64,000 nt of DNA. Source: Chloroflexota bacterium. GTDB taxonomy: Bacteria; Chloroflexota; Anaerolineae; UBA4142; SHND01. The notes under the pieces were generated by a model. The model did no database searches and was not told the origin of the DNA. It saw nothing but the letters and a program-made list of their open reading frames with translations. This document shows positions 1-8,490 of the stretch, one piece after another. Position 1 is the stretch's first letter; each line of letters opens with the position of its first letter. The stretch is from the NCBI GenBank assembly GCA_004295045.1, contig SHND01000068.1:1-64000 (forward strand). The letters run 5' to 3'. A program made the position numbers and the translations under genes.

Positions 1-2
1 AT

Positions 3-842
3 CTGCTCGCGCTCGCGCGTGAAGCCGAAGTGGAATTGACGATTGACGATTTCGACCCCATCAGCACGCGCACGCCGTTGTACGCCGACCTCGTGCCGGG
101 CGGACGTTTCACGGCGGTTGAAGTGGACCGCGCGGGCGGGATTCCCGTTATCGCCAAACGCTTGCTCGATGGCGGTTATGTGCAAGGCGATACGCTCACT
201 GTCACGGGCAAAACCTACGCACAGGAAGCCAACAACGCGCACGAAGTCGCGGGACAAGTCGTCATTCGCCCGTTGAACGAGCCGTTGAAACCGACGGGAG
301 GTCTCGTCATCTTGAAGGGCAATCTCGCGCCCGACGGCGCGGTGGTCAAAGTCGCAGGACACGAGCGTCCGTATCATCGCGGACCCGCGCGCATTTTCAA
401 TCGCGAAGAAGACGCGATGGACGCGGTGACGCAAGGTAAAATCAAGGCGGGCGATACGGTGGTGATTCGTTACGAAGGACCGCGCGGCGGACCGGGGATG
501 CGCGAAATGTTGGGTGTGACCGCCGCGATTGTGGGACAAGGTTTGGGCGAAGAAGTTGCGCTCATCACCGATGGACGTTTCAGCGGCGCGACGCGCGGCT
601 TGATGATTGGACACATCGCGCCCGAAGCGTTCGTCGGCGGACCGATTGGAATTTTGCAAGAGGGCGACACGATTGTGATTGATATTGACAAGCGCGCGTT
701 GAATGTGGAACTCTCGGATGCAGAAATTCAAAAACGTCAGAGTGAATGGAGCGCGCCGCCGCCGCGTTACACGCACGGCGTCATGGCGAGATACGCGGTG
801 TTGGTGAGTCAAGCGAATGAAGGAGCGGTGTTGAAACCGTAA
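3..842 (+). CDS. ilvD: Dihydroxy-acid dehydratase, C-terminal part (cut by window edge)
   Basis: This is the 3' part of ilvD; the reading frame is open to the window edge, so the start lies upstream. The enzyme dehydrates 2,3-dihydroxy acids to 2-keto acids in valine, leucine and isoleucine synthesis, using an Fe-S cluster and Mg2+. The visible part has the family's central and C-terminal signatures: GGIPVIAKRL, GPRGGPGMREML and TDGRFSGATRGLMIGH, the last holding the catalytic serine region. It ends at TAA 840-842, just before a strong terminator hairpin. No frameshift is seen. The family assignment is secure; the IlvD/Edd alternative (6-phosphogluconate dehydratase) is less likely because of the IlvD-style C-terminal sequence. 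Confidence 0.95.
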   Translation: MLALAREAEVELTIDDFDPISTRTPLYADLVPGGRFTAVEVDRAGGIPVIAKRLLDGGYVQGDTLTVTGKTYAQEANNAHEVAGQVVIRPLNEPLKPTGGLVILKGNLAPDGAVVKVAGHERPYHRGPARIFNREEDAMDAVTQGKIKAGDTVVIRYEGPRGGPGMREMLGVTAAIVGQGLGEEVALITDGRFSGATRGLMIGHIAPEAFVGGPIGILQEGDTIVIDIDKRALNVELSDAEIQKRQSEWSAPPPRYTHGVMARYAVLVSQANEGAVLKP

Positions 843-850
843 AGAAATGA

Positions 851-886
851 AACGGGCGCTGAAAATTTTCAGCGCCCGTTGTTTTT
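851..886. terminator. Bidirectional terminator between ilvD and the HTH gene
   Basis: A perfect 30-bp palindrome (851-880, centre GAAAATTTTC) is followed by GTTTTT on the plus strand. It sits between two convergent genes and serves both. Confidence 0.85.
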
Positions 887-887
887 C

Positions 888-1304
888 TTACACAAAAACT
901 GCTGGTGAAACATGAAAACGTTTTGCCAACGCGCGAATCTGCCGCACATTCAACTCGCGCGTGCCGTTCAAAACCTCCGAAACAACACCCTGCGAACCTA
1001 CTTCGGACAAATCGCTTTGGCGCAAGCCATGCTCTTCCATGAAATAGCGCAGCATCTCTCCGCCGCTTACTTCAGGCATCGCATAATGTTTTTCTTCGTA
1101 CGCATGAACCAAGGTGCCAAGCGTATCCAAGAGACTATACAACGGATGCTCGTTTCGCTGAGCGAAACAATCATTCGTGCCAATTTCATCCAAGAGATCG
1201 TTGAGCATATTCACTGCCGCGTCGTACTCACTTTGGTTGCGAATTGAAAGAATCGGCGCAACGGCTGCCCATTGCGATTGTAAATTTTTGGTCATCACAC
1301 TCAT
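888..1304 (-). CDS. HigA/COG5499-like HTH antitoxin or controller protein
   Basis: A 138-residue protein with a helical N-terminal half and a C-terminal XRE-type helix-turn-helix (about residues 80-135: LRQSDLSEVGSQGVVSEVLNG, then LNVRQIRALAKRFHVSPAVF). This matches the HigA-like COG5499 layout, where the HTH antitoxin normally pairs with a HigB toxin. No HigB-size gene is present; the upstream partner is a predicted nuclease ending 13 nt before this start. I chose ATG 1304, preceded by GGAAAC, over TTG 1313. The likely role is repressor of the two-gene operon, and perhaps neutraliser of the nuclease. The HTH is clear; the antitoxin role is inference. Confidence 0.75.
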   Translation of the reverse strand: MSVMTKNLQSQWAAVAPILSIRNQSEYDAAVNMLNDLLDEIGTNDCFAQRNEHPLYSLLDTLGTLVHAYEEKHYAMPEVSGGEMLRYFMEEHGLRQSDLSEVGSQGVVSEVLNGTRELNVRQIRALAKRFHVSPAVFV

Positions 1305-1317
1305 TGTTTCCAATTGC

Positions 1318-2571
1318 TCAAGAATATAGACTTCTGGTATCTAATTTTGCCTTTACAAGATGCATTGCTTCTTCATCTATGTAGCCCGAAAACTTACCGG
1401 GGACAAGATATGTGCCTATCAACTCATCATTCACGTCTAATGACACTTCCGCATAGATTCGCCCGTGAAAGTCAATTCGAGTGGTGTTGCTTGACCTTAC
1501 AGTGGTATCGCTGGTTGTCAGATTTTTAAAGCTAAAAATACTTGATAGCTCTCTCGCTGATCCCAAAAGATCATATTGTGAAGCGTTAAGTAATAACTCG
1601 TTCCTAATAAATGTCTCGATTTCGAACGAGAACAATTCCTCAACCAACTCATGAGAAAGATGCGGTCGGAACCGGATCAAGTCGGCGGCTTCAATCACGT
1701 AATGGTCAAAGAGAAATTGTGCTGCATGATTTTTTAGCACTCTGTTTTGAAGCCCGCATATTATCGCTGACAGATATTCATGACACTCATCATAGTAATT
1801 CTCATGTAACCGTTCAACGAAAGTCAAGAAGGCAATAGAGTCAATCTTTTGCGTTGCGCGAGCTGCTTCTTCCAAATTATTATCCTTGACGACATGCTTG
1901 ATTATTTCATTAATTTTTTTGGCTTGTGCAGGGTCGAACGGCCAGATCATTGAGCCAGACAAGATGTCAGAGTTTAGATTGACCAAGTTCAATACTTTAG
2001 CCAAGACAAGGTCTGGTAGAGTCCCGCGAGCTTGGAGTATCGTACTCTCTAACGAATTAAGAGCCCTTACTCGCTTGTAACTTATCGGAAGAAACTGCTT
2101 GAGAAAATCTTCATTCGCTGGCTCTAGAAGGAAAGACGTAAGTTCTGACGAATCCCAGACTTTGGTATGAATGTCTCCACCATTTGATACATCAAGACTA
2201 TCCAATAGTGCTTTTGCGCCACTACTAACTGTAGTTGTTGTTACGAGCAAGAAGCCATTCGCTTTGTGTTGTAAAATTTTATCTTTTATCCCTGACCGTG
2301 GAAAATCCTTTTCGGTCACCGATTGTCGGCTTCTTGCTTTGTCTTTACAGCTAACCAGCCATCTTATCTTTCCCGTAGATAATAAGCCAGCTTGAATATC
2401 CTCGAACAGCAAATCACGACCACCGTCCGAGCCACGTCCAGACCAACTTGGTGACAGCCCCTTACGGCGACCAATGTGACGAACCAATTCTTCAAGTCCT
2501 TCGCCAGCTACTGTAGAATTTAGCTCTGTGAACTCAATCAGTGGTTTTTCTGTCCTCTTACGTCGTTTCAT
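1318..2571 (-). CDS. Predicted Mrr-like PD-(D/E)XK nuclease
   Basis: A 417-residue protein not tied to a named gene. Its N-terminal 130 residues carry a restriction-endonuclease-like core: GRGSDGGRDLLFED, then WLVSCKDKARS, fitting the D...(E/Q/S)xK pattern of Mrr-type nucleases that cut foreign or modified DNA. The remaining 280 residues are mostly helical with a beta-rich end (RIDFHGRIYAEVSLDV) and could be a sensor or partner-binding domain. The gene is AT-richer than its neighbours and uses different codons, which suggests acquisition. It is co-directional with the HTH gene 13 nt downstream. The start is uncertain: ATG 2571 is chosen, TTG 2607 is possible, and neither has a good ribosome-binding site. 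No methyltransferase lies nearby. Confidence 0.7.
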   Translation of the reverse strand: MKRRKRTEKPLIEFTELNSTVAGEGLEELVRHIGRRKGLSPSWSGRGSDGGRDLLFEDIQAGLLSTGKIRWLVSCKDKARSRQSVTEKDFPRSGIKDKILQHKANGFLLVTTTTVSSGAKALLDSLDVSNGGDIHTKVWDSSELTSFLLEPANEDFLKQFLPISYKRVRALNSLESTILQARGTLPDLVLAKVLNLVNLNSDILSGSMIWPFDPAQAKKINEIIKHVVKDNNLEEAARATQKIDSIAFLTFVERLHENYYDECHEYLSAIICGLQNRVLKNHAAQFLFDHYVIEAADLIRFRPHLSHELVEELFSFEIETFIRNELLLNASQYDLLGSARELSSIFSFKNLTTSDTTVRSSNTTRIDFHGRIYAEVSLDVNDELIGTYLVPGKFSGYIDEEAMHLVKAKLDTRSLYS

Positions 2572-2577
2572 ACATAA

Positions 2578-2607
2578 AATTCTATGATACTTTTTAGTAT
2601 CTGACAA
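2578..2607 (-). promoter_or_regulatory. Promoter with inverted-repeat operator in its spacer
   Basis: On the minus strand, TTGTCA (2607-2602) and TAGAAT (2583-2578) are 18 bp apart. The spacer holds the inverted repeat GATACT-AAAA-AGTATC (2601-2586). This is a typical place for a repressor, and the HTH protein of the same operon is the obvious candidate. The ATG at 2571 would lie at or just after the transcription start, so the message may be leaderless. Confidence 0.55.
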
Positions 2608-2643
2608 TCACTAACGACTTGCAGGAGATTCTACATGGAGCTG

Positions 2644-3153
2644 TCATCTCTCCACGGCTTTCGCTACCCATTTCACCACCGCCGCGCGATGCACTTTCCA
2701 CGCGCGCCAAATATCGCGCGCGTAATTTTCAATCGCGTTCGCTTGTTCCTCTGACGTTTCCGCACGTAAAACATCAGCAATCGTCAGCGTTCCATTCGGC
2801 GTCGGCGGTTCAAGCCACACAAACTCATCGGCAAATTTCAGAACGCGCTGCAATGCTACGTTCACCTGTTCGCCCTTGTATCCCTTTTCCAATTGCAGAT
2901 ACAACGCTACCAAATGCGCGTTCACCGATTGAATCGCGCGGCGTTCAGTTTTGCCGTGATGTTGCACCGCGTACGCGTCAATCACCCGAATCGGCGTGAG
3001 CGCGCCAAAACCTGTGTACTGTTTCGCGTGCAGTTCGTTATACAACGCCCAGCAGCCCGCCGTTGCGCCGATGTACGCGTGCGTCGGCAGCAGCGTATCC
3101 GCGCGCGGCAGTTCCAAGCCACACTCACAGCGGTCCAAAACAATTTCACTCAT
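2644..3153 (-). CDS. DUF5946-like protein of unknown function
   Basis: A 169-residue soluble protein. It begins with a Cys-rich stretch (DRCECGLELP) and then LPTHAYIGATAGCWALYNELHAKQY, a pattern I associate with the DUF5946 family; a repeatedly occurring YAVQHHG also fits. The function is unknown. The start is fixed by a 4-nt ATGA overlap with the TylF-like methyltransferase upstream, so the two are translationally coupled. A longer in-frame extension upstream is only the shadow of that gene. The C-terminal half is helical and charged. Confidence 0.65.
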   Translation of the reverse strand: MSEIVLDRCECGLELPRADTLLPTHAYIGATAGCWALYNELHAKQYTGFGALTPIRVIDAYAVQHHGKTERRAIQSVNAHLVALYLQLEKGYKGEQVNVALQRVLKFADEFVWLEPPTPNGTLTIADVLRAETSEEQANAIENYARDIWRAWKVHRAAVVKWVAKAVER

Positions 3154-3851
3154 TTCGTTAACACACCCAATTTTTTGAAAATAATTTGTTCGGGCTTGGC
3201 AATTTCGCGCATAAATTCTTGATACGCTTGCAGCGCGCCGTCCCACCGCGCGTCTTCCGCCGAACAATCGTCCACCACAATTATTCCCCCCACGCTCAAC
3301 GCGTCGTACAGTTCGCCCAACGCTTTTTTGCTCGGACGATACAAATCTACGTCCAACAAACAAAAGGAAATCGCGCCCAGCGAACGTAAATCAAATTCAT
3401 TCGCATCGGCTCGGATTGACTGAACGCGCGTCACGCCGCTCAACTGCATTGTCGCGTCGTACCACGTTTGTTTGTTGACGCGAAAACCCGCGACGCCTTG
3501 ATAATCCGTTTCGCGCTTGCCGCGCTGCGTCACTTCCAGCGCAATATCCTTTTCGACAAAACCAGCAAAAGTGTCCACCGCAAAATATTTTTTATCAATC
3601 CCCGACGCGTCCAAATAACTGTTCAAAAAGAGAGTTGTCTCGCCCCCGCCCACGCCGACTTCGACAACACTGCCCGCGATGTTTCGTGTGCGTTCCAAAC
3701 ATTCGCACAAAAAACAGAGCTGTGCGGCATCGAAATTGTAGACATAGCGCGGCAGCACGCGCCGCCGCCATGGCGAACGCACCGCCGCCTCTTTGAGCAG
3801 TATCATCAGACGCGTTTGCAAATCCATTCGGTTCTTCGTAGCAAAAGACAT
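3150..3851 (-). CDS. TylF/MycF-type O-methyltransferase
   Basis: A 233-residue class I SAM-dependent methyltransferase. The nucleotide-binding loop reads VVEVGVGGGETTLFL (about 62-76), followed by YFAVDTFAGF, DADANEFDL-like acidic loops, LLDVDLYRPSKKAL and GGIIVVDDCS, all characteristic of the macrocin O-methyltransferase (TylF) family. Members methylate sugar hydroxyls in macrolides, but many genomic copies act on unknown sugars. It is the first gene of a two-gene unit with the DUF5946-like gene (ATGA overlap). A 17-bp palindrome lies 18 bp upstream of its start, between it and the divergent patatin promoter, so both directions could share control. Confidence 0.8.
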   Translation of the reverse strand: MSFATKNRMDLQTRLMILLKEAAVRSPWRRRVLPRYVYNFDAAQLCFLCECLERTRNIAGSVVEVGVGGGETTLFLNSYLDASGIDKKYFAVDTFAGFVEKDIALEVTQRGKRETDYQGVAGFRVNKQTWYDATMQLSGVTRVQSIRADANEFDLRSLGAISFCLLDVDLYRPSKKALGELYDALSVGGIIVVDDCSAEDARWDGALQAYQEFMREIAKPEQIIFKKLGVLTK

Positions 3852-3868
3852 TAACGGCGCAATAAAGC

Positions 3869-3885
3869 ATGACGCAGTGCGTCAT
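3869..3885. promoter_or_regulatory. Palindromic operator, copy 1 (perfect)
   Basis: ATGACGCAGTGCGTCAT, a perfect 17-bp dyad around a central G. Five close copies occur at 18257, 18287, 18766, 21844 and 21903, always in front of storage-lipid genes. Here it lies between the divergent TylF-like gene and the patatin-aceB-aceA-aceK cluster, 7 bp upstream of the putative patatin -35 box. Confidence 0.75.
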
Positions 3886-3892
3886 AAATATC

Positions 3893-3921
3893 TTGTCAAA
3901 ACATCAAAAAAGGATTAGACT
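3893..3921 (+). promoter_or_regulatory. Putative sigma-70 promoter for the patatin-ace cluster
   Basis: TTGTCA (3893-3898), 17-bp spacer, TAGACT (3916-3921). It is directly downstream of the palindromic operator and about 90 nt before the patatin start. The -10 is imperfect, so the call is moderate. Confidence 0.45.
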
Positions 3922-4013
3922 AGGAGTGTACGCAATGTCGCGTACCGCACAAGCTTTTCGCCGCAACGCTGTCTGGCGCGGCAAGAAATCGTTGCAACAA
4001 CAAGGACCTGTTG

Positions 4014-5318
4014 ATGACTGCTACGAAGCGTTCCCCTCGCACCAAAACTGCGCTCGTCCTCGCCGGTGGCGGACTTACGGGCGCGGTGTACGAAATCGGC
4101 GCTCTCCGCGCGATTGACGATTTGTTAGTTGACCGCACCGTCAATGATTTTGATATTTACGTCGGCACGAGCGCCGGCGCGTTAGTTTCCACTTTTCTCG
4201 CCCAAGGCATCAGCCCGCACGAAATCATGGACGCGCTCGCGGGCGAACATGCCACTGTGCCGCCGATTCGACCACGCGATCTATTTTCTGTCAATCTGCG
4301 CGACTTGATACAATGGGGCATCCGCGTGCCGCGCACGCTGCTCGGCGCGGCGTCGCATTACGTGCGCCACGCGAGCGATATGACTTTTTTCGATGTCGTG
4401 TGGCTGCTCCTCGAAGCGCTGCCTGCAGGCGTGTACGACAATCACGCGCTCGAAAAATATCTCGAACACGCGCTGGCTTTGCAAGGCAAAAGCACCCACT
4501 TTGAAGACCTCGACCGCGAGTTGTATATCATCGCCACCGATTTGGATAACGGACAGCGCGTCGTTTTTAGCAAAGAACATTTCGCGCACGTGCCGATTAC
4601 ACGCGCCGTCGCCGCGTCGGCTGCTGTGCCGCTGTTGTACAAACCGGTCCGAATTGACGGACACGATTTCGTGGACGGCGCGGCGCGCGGCAATGCGTCG
4701 CTCGATATTGCGGTCGAACACGGCGCAAAACTAATCGTGTGCATCAACCCCATGGTTCCGCTCGACAACAGCGAACACAGTCATATTCCGATTCTCGGAC
4801 CTGACGGCGCGTATGTGAGCGACAAAGGGCTGTCCGCCATCGCCCAGCAAATCACGCGCATCACCGCGCACAGCGCGCTGCATTATCACATCAAGCAGCT
4901 GCACAAACGGCATCCCGACGTTGATATTATTTTGATCGAACCCTCGCGCCACGATTACAAAATGTTTTTCTATAACGCAATGCGTTATTCGGCGCGCTCC
5001 ATTTTGGCGCGGCACGGTTTTGAAAGTGTCACTCTCAATATCGCCGAGGATTATGCGCATTACAAAGATTTACTGGAACGGCATGGGATTCAAATCACGC
5101 GCCGCGTCTTGCTGCAAGAGTTGCACGCGCTGCAGCACGATGGTAGCTCGCAGCAGTCTCTGCGCCGCATTCTGGCAAGACCCGCGCGCCACGCTCCGCG
5201 TTTGAAAAAACGCCGCGCCACCACGCGACCGCTGCGTCGCGCGTTGAATGACCTGGACAAGACGCTGGAACTAATCGAAAACCACAATCCCACTTTTGCG
5301 ACAAAGGAGTTGGCATGA
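4014..5318 (+). CDS. Patatin-like phospholipase / lipid hydrolase
   Basis: A 434-residue patatin-family acyl hydrolase. The oxyanion-hole glycine cluster is [10 protein letters not shown] (about 15-24), the nucleophile elbow is GTSAG (serine near residue 52), and the second catalytic residue lies in VDGAARGN near 222. These enzymes use a Ser-Asp dyad to release fatty acids from phospholipids, triacylglycerol or granule lipids. A Lys/Arg-rich tail (after about 390) is unusual and may bind membrane or polyanions. ATG 4014 follows AAGGACC at a good distance; TTG 4011 is possible. Its TGA overlaps the aceB ATG, linking lipid release to the glyoxylate shunt. Confidence 0.85.
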   Translation: MTATKRSPRTKTALVLAGGGLTGAVYEIGALRAIDDLLVDRTVNDFDIYVGTSAGALVSTFLAQGISPHEIMDALAGEHATVPPIRPRDLFSVNLRDLIQWGIRVPRTLLGAASHYVRHASDMTFFDVVWLLLEALPAGVYDNHALEKYLEHALALQGKSTHFEDLDRELYIIATDLDNGQRVVFSKEHFAHVPITRAVAASAAVPLLYKPVRIDGHDFVDGAARGNASLDIAVEHGAKLIVCINPMVPLDNSEHSHIPILGPDGAYVSDKGLSAIAQQITRITAHSALHYHIKQLHKRHPDVDIILIEPSRHDYKMFFYNAMRYSARSILARHGFESVTLNIAEDYAHYKDLLERHGIQITRRVLLQELHALQHDGSSQQSLRRILARPARHAPRLKKRRATTRPLRRALNDLDKTLELIENHNPTFATKELA

Positions 5319-6919
5319 ATCATCCCACACTGCCCGATGGCGTCGAGATTCTCGCGCCCATCACAGTTAACGTTGAACAAGTATTGACCACCGACGCGTT
5401 GGAGTTTCTCACCGCGCTGCAGCGCGAATTCAATGCGCGGCGTTTGGAACTGCTGGAAATGCGTCGCGCGCGCCAAGCCGAAATTGATGCGGGCAAAGAC
5501 CCAACGTTTCTGCCCGAAACAGAATACATTCGCAAGGATGAGACGTGGCAGGTCGCCCCGATTCCTGCCGATTTGCAGCGGCGCCACATTGAAATCACAG
5601 GTCCGACCGACAAAAAGATGCTGATCAACGCGCTAAATTCGGGCGCCGACATGTTCATGGCGGATTTTGAAGACGCGAACGCGCCGACGTGGAACAATAT
5701 GATTCAAGGACAATTGAATCTCACCGACGCGATCGAGCGCACCATTTATCTCCAGACGCCCGAAAAAGAATACTTGTTGAATGACCAAGTCGCCACATTG
5801 ATGGTGCGCCCGCGCGGCTGGCATTTGGAAGAAAAACATTTGCGCGTGGATGGCGAACAAATGTCGGCTTCGCTGTTTGATTTCGGTCTGTATTTTTTCC
5901 GCAACGCGCGCCGCCTGCTCGATAAAGGCACGGGTCCATATTTTTATTTGCCCAAACTAGAGTCGCATCGCGAGGCGCGGTTGTGGAACGATGTCTTTTT
6001 ATTCGCGCAGGGGTATCTCGGTCTGCCGCGCGGCACGATCAAGGTGACGGTCTTGATTGAAACCATTCTCGCCGCGTTCGAGATGGAAGAGATTTTGTAC
6101 GAACTGCGCGATCACATTGCGGGATTGAACGCGGGACGCTGGGATTATATTTTTTCGTGCATCAAAAAATTCCGCAACCGCGAAAATGTTTTGTTCCCCG
6201 ACCGCGCGCAAGTGACAATGACCGTGCCATTCATGCGCGCCTACACCGAATTGCTCGTGCGCACCTGTCACAAGCGCGGCGCGCACGCGATGGGCGGCAT
6301 GGCGGCGTTCATTCCTTCGCGCAAAGACCCCGAAGTGAACGCGACGGCGTTGGCGCGTGTGCGCGAAGACAAATTGCGCGAATCTCAAGATGGTTTCGAT
6401 GGCACATGGATCGCGCATCCCGACCTGGTGCCAACCGTGCGCGAGGTATTCGACAGCGCGCTCGGTGATCGAGCGAATCAAAAAGAACGAATGCGCGAGG
6501 ATGTGAGCGTGCGCGCCGAACATCTCATTGATTTCCGCGTGCCGAATGGTACAATCACCGAAGCGGGATTGCGAAACAATATCAGCGTCGGGATTCAATA
6601 TACCGAAGCGTGGCTGCGCGGCAACGGCGCGGTGGCGCTCAACAATTTGATGGAAGATGCGGCGACGGCAGAAATCGCGCGTTCCCAAGTGTGGCAGTGG
6701 TTACACCACGACGGCGTTCTCGACGACGGCAGAAAAATTGATTACGATTTGTATTGCGTTCTTTTGGACGAAGAGGTCGAAAAAATTAAACAGCTTTGGG
6801 GCGTGCAAAACGTTGCCAAATCGAAATTAGCCGAAGCCGCGCTGTTGTTTGATAGATTGGTCACGGCGGAACAGTTGTCGGATTTTCTGACACTGCCCGC
6901 GTATCAGTACCTAGATTGA
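5315..6919 (+). CDS. aceB: Malate synthase A
   Basis: A 534-residue enzyme, the usual length for malate synthase A. It condenses glyoxylate with acetyl-CoA to malate, the second step of the glyoxylate shunt. Family signatures include [48 protein letters not shown] and the C-terminal [19 protein letters not shown] region with the catalytic acid. It overlaps the upstream patatin gene by 4 nt (ATGA) and is followed by a strong hairpin, then aceA and aceK. The start is set by the overlap. Confidence 0.96.
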   Translation: MNHPTLPDGVEILAPITVNVEQVLTTDALEFLTALQREFNARRLELLEMRRARQAEIDAGKDPTFLPETEYIRKDETWQVAPIPADLQRRHIEITGPTDKKMLINALNSGADMFMADFEDANAPTWNNMIQGQLNLTDAIERTIYLQTPEKEYLLNDQVATLMVRPRGWHLEEKHLRVDGEQMSASLFDFGLYFFRNARRLLDKGTGPYFYLPKLESHREARLWNDVFLFAQGYLGLPRGTIKVTVLIETILAAFEMEEILYELRDHIAGLNAGRWDYIFSCIKKFRNRENVLFPDRAQVTMTVPFMRAYTELLVRTCHKRGAHAMGGMAAFIPSRKDPEVNATALARVREDKLRESQDGFDGTWIAHPDLVPTVREVFDSALGDRANQKERMREDVSVRAEHLIDFRVPNGTITEAGLRNNISVGIQYTEAWLRGNGAVALNNLMEDAATAEIARSQVWQWLHHDGVLDDGRKIDYDLYCVLLDEEVEKIKQLWGVQNVAKSKLAEAALLFDRLVTAEQLSDFLTLPAYQYLD

Positions 6920-6920
6920 T

Positions 6921-6961
6921 ATTCAAAAAATCAAATTTCGGTGAAATTTGATTTTTTGAAT
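6921..6961. terminator. Hairpin after aceB
   Basis: An 18-bp perfect stem (6921-6938 with 6944-6961) and a 5-nt loop CGGTG; the downstream arm contains TTTTTT. It may end or attenuate the patatin-aceB transcript, so aceA may also have its own promoter in 6962-7130, where I see no clear -35/-10 pair. Confidence 0.6.
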
Positions 6962-7130
6962 TCGGGACACCTTTCCTTGCGTGGCACTGTTTGCCACAAC
7001 GAGAGCGAGAAACGGGTCCAAAAATAATTCCTGCAACGCATCGCATAGAGCCGGGCAAGCCCGTACTTTTCCTAATGCGTTGCCGCACAAATCCATTTTC
7101 GTTCACCGGGCTGTTTCCGTGTGAACCAAA

Positions 7131-8453
7131 ATGGCACACCTTACCATGTTGCACGAACAAGCAGTCCTCGCGCTCGAACGCGATTGGCAAACCAATGCGC
7201 GTTGGCGCGGCATTCATCGTACCTACAGTGCAAGTCAAGTGGTGCGCTTGCGCGGCTCGGTTCAAATCGCGCATACGCTCGCCGAAATGGGCGCGCGCCG
7301 TTTGTGGAAACTTTTGGAAACCGAGCCATTTGTGCGTTCGCTCGGCGCGATGACGGGCAATCAAGCCGTCGAGATGGTTGCGGCGGGCTTGCAAGCGATT
7401 TACGTCAGCGGCTGGCAGGTCGCGGGCGACGCGAACGATTCGCTGCAAATGTATCCCGACCAATCGTTGTATGCGGTCAACAGTGTGCCAACGCTCATTA
7501 AACGCATCAACAATGCCTTGTTGCGCGCCGATCAGATTCATCATCTCCAAGGCGACAACGATACGTACTGGTTCGCGCCGCTCGTCGCCGACGCGGAAGC
7601 GGGTTTTGGCGGAACGCTCAACGTGTTTGAATTGGTCAAAGCGATGATCGAAGCAGGCACTGCGGCGATTCATCTGGAAGACCAAGTTGCCGCGTTGAAA
7701 AAATGCGGACACATGGGCGGCAAAGTTTTGGTGGGCGTCCACGAATTTATTCCAAAATTAAATGCCGCGCGTCTCGCCGCCGATGTGTTAGGCGTGCCAA
7801 CGCTCATCATTGCGCGCACGGATGCCGAAGGCGCGAATTTGATGCACACCATCAACTACCCCATTGACGAAGCATTTGCGACGGGCGAACGGACGGTGGA
7901 AGGGTATTACCAAGTGCGCGGCGGTTTGGAACTCGCGATTGCCAAAGGACGCGCGTATGCGCCGTATGCGGATTTGGTGTGGTGCGAAACGAACAAACCC
8001 GATTTGGGTGAAGCGCGCGAATTCGCGCAAGGCATTCATGAAAAATTTCCAAACAAATGGCTGGCGTACAACTGCTCGCCGTCGTTCAATTGGAAAAAAC
8101 ATCTCGACGAAAAGACGATGCTGACGTTCCAAGAAAAATTAGGCGAACTCGGTTACAAATTTCAATTCGTCACCCTCGCGGGTTTTCACACGCTCAACGC
8201 GAGCATGTTCGACCTCGCGCACAATTACAATCTAGAAGGAATGTTGGCGTATTCGCGTTTGCAGGAAAAAGAATTTGAAATGGAATTCGAGCACGGCTAC
8301 AAAGCGGTCAAGCATCAGAGTTTCGTCGGCGCGGGCTATTTTGACGAGGTGCAAACGGCAATCACGGGCGAGAGCGTTTCGACCAAAGCGCTAAGCGGTT
8401 CGACGGAAGAAGCGCAGTTTCACGCAGCCATGCCGGAACACAGCATCGCTTAA
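7131..8453 (+). CDS. aceA: Isocitrate lyase
   Basis: A 440-residue isocitrate lyase, which splits isocitrate into succinate and glyoxylate and starts the glyoxylate bypass. The active-site signature [11 protein letters not shown] (near residues 183-193) is intact, as are [22 protein letters not shown] and [11 protein letters not shown]. Its length and sequence are of the short bacterial (E. coli AceA) type rather than the long mycobacterial/fungal type. ATG 7131 has only a weak purine stretch upstream. It sits between aceB and aceK on the same strand. Confidence 0.97.
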   Translation: MAHLTMLHEQAVLALERDWQTNARWRGIHRTYSASQVVRLRGSVQIAHTLAEMGARRLWKLLETEPFVRSLGAMTGNQAVEMVAAGLQAIYVSGWQVAGDANDSLQMYPDQSLYAVNSVPTLIKRINNALLRADQIHHLQGDNDTYWFAPLVADAEAGFGGTLNVFELVKAMIEAGTAAIHLEDQVAALKKCGHMGGKVLVGVHEFIPKLNAARLAADVLGVPTLIIARTDAEGANLMHTINYPIDEAFATGERTVEGYYQVRGGLELAIAKGRAYAPYADLVWCETNKPDLGEAREFAQGIHEKFPNKWLAYNCSPSFNWKKHLDEKTMLTFQEKLGELGYKFQFVTLAGFHTLNASMFDLAHNYNLEGMLAYSRLQEKEFEMEFEHGYKAVKHQSFVGAGYFDEVQTAITGESVSTKALSGSTEEAQFHAAMPEHSIA

Positions 8454-8457
8454 ACAC

Positions 8458-8481
8458 AGGGGCGCAGAAATCTGCGCCCCT
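8458..8481. other. Intercistronic hairpin between aceA and aceK
   Basis: AGGGGCGCAGA (8458-8468) pairs with TCTGCGCCCCT (8471-8481), an 11-bp GC-rich stem ending 9 nt before the aceK ATG. There is no U-run, so it is more likely an RNA-stability or translation-limiting element than a terminator. Confidence 0.6.
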
Positions 8482-8490
8482 ACGCAATTT

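Noticed and set aside
888-1304. A complete HigBA toxin-antitoxin pair
   Set aside because: The HTH gene is HigA-like, but no HigB-size RelE-fold gene is adjacent; the partner is a 417-residue nuclease-like protein.
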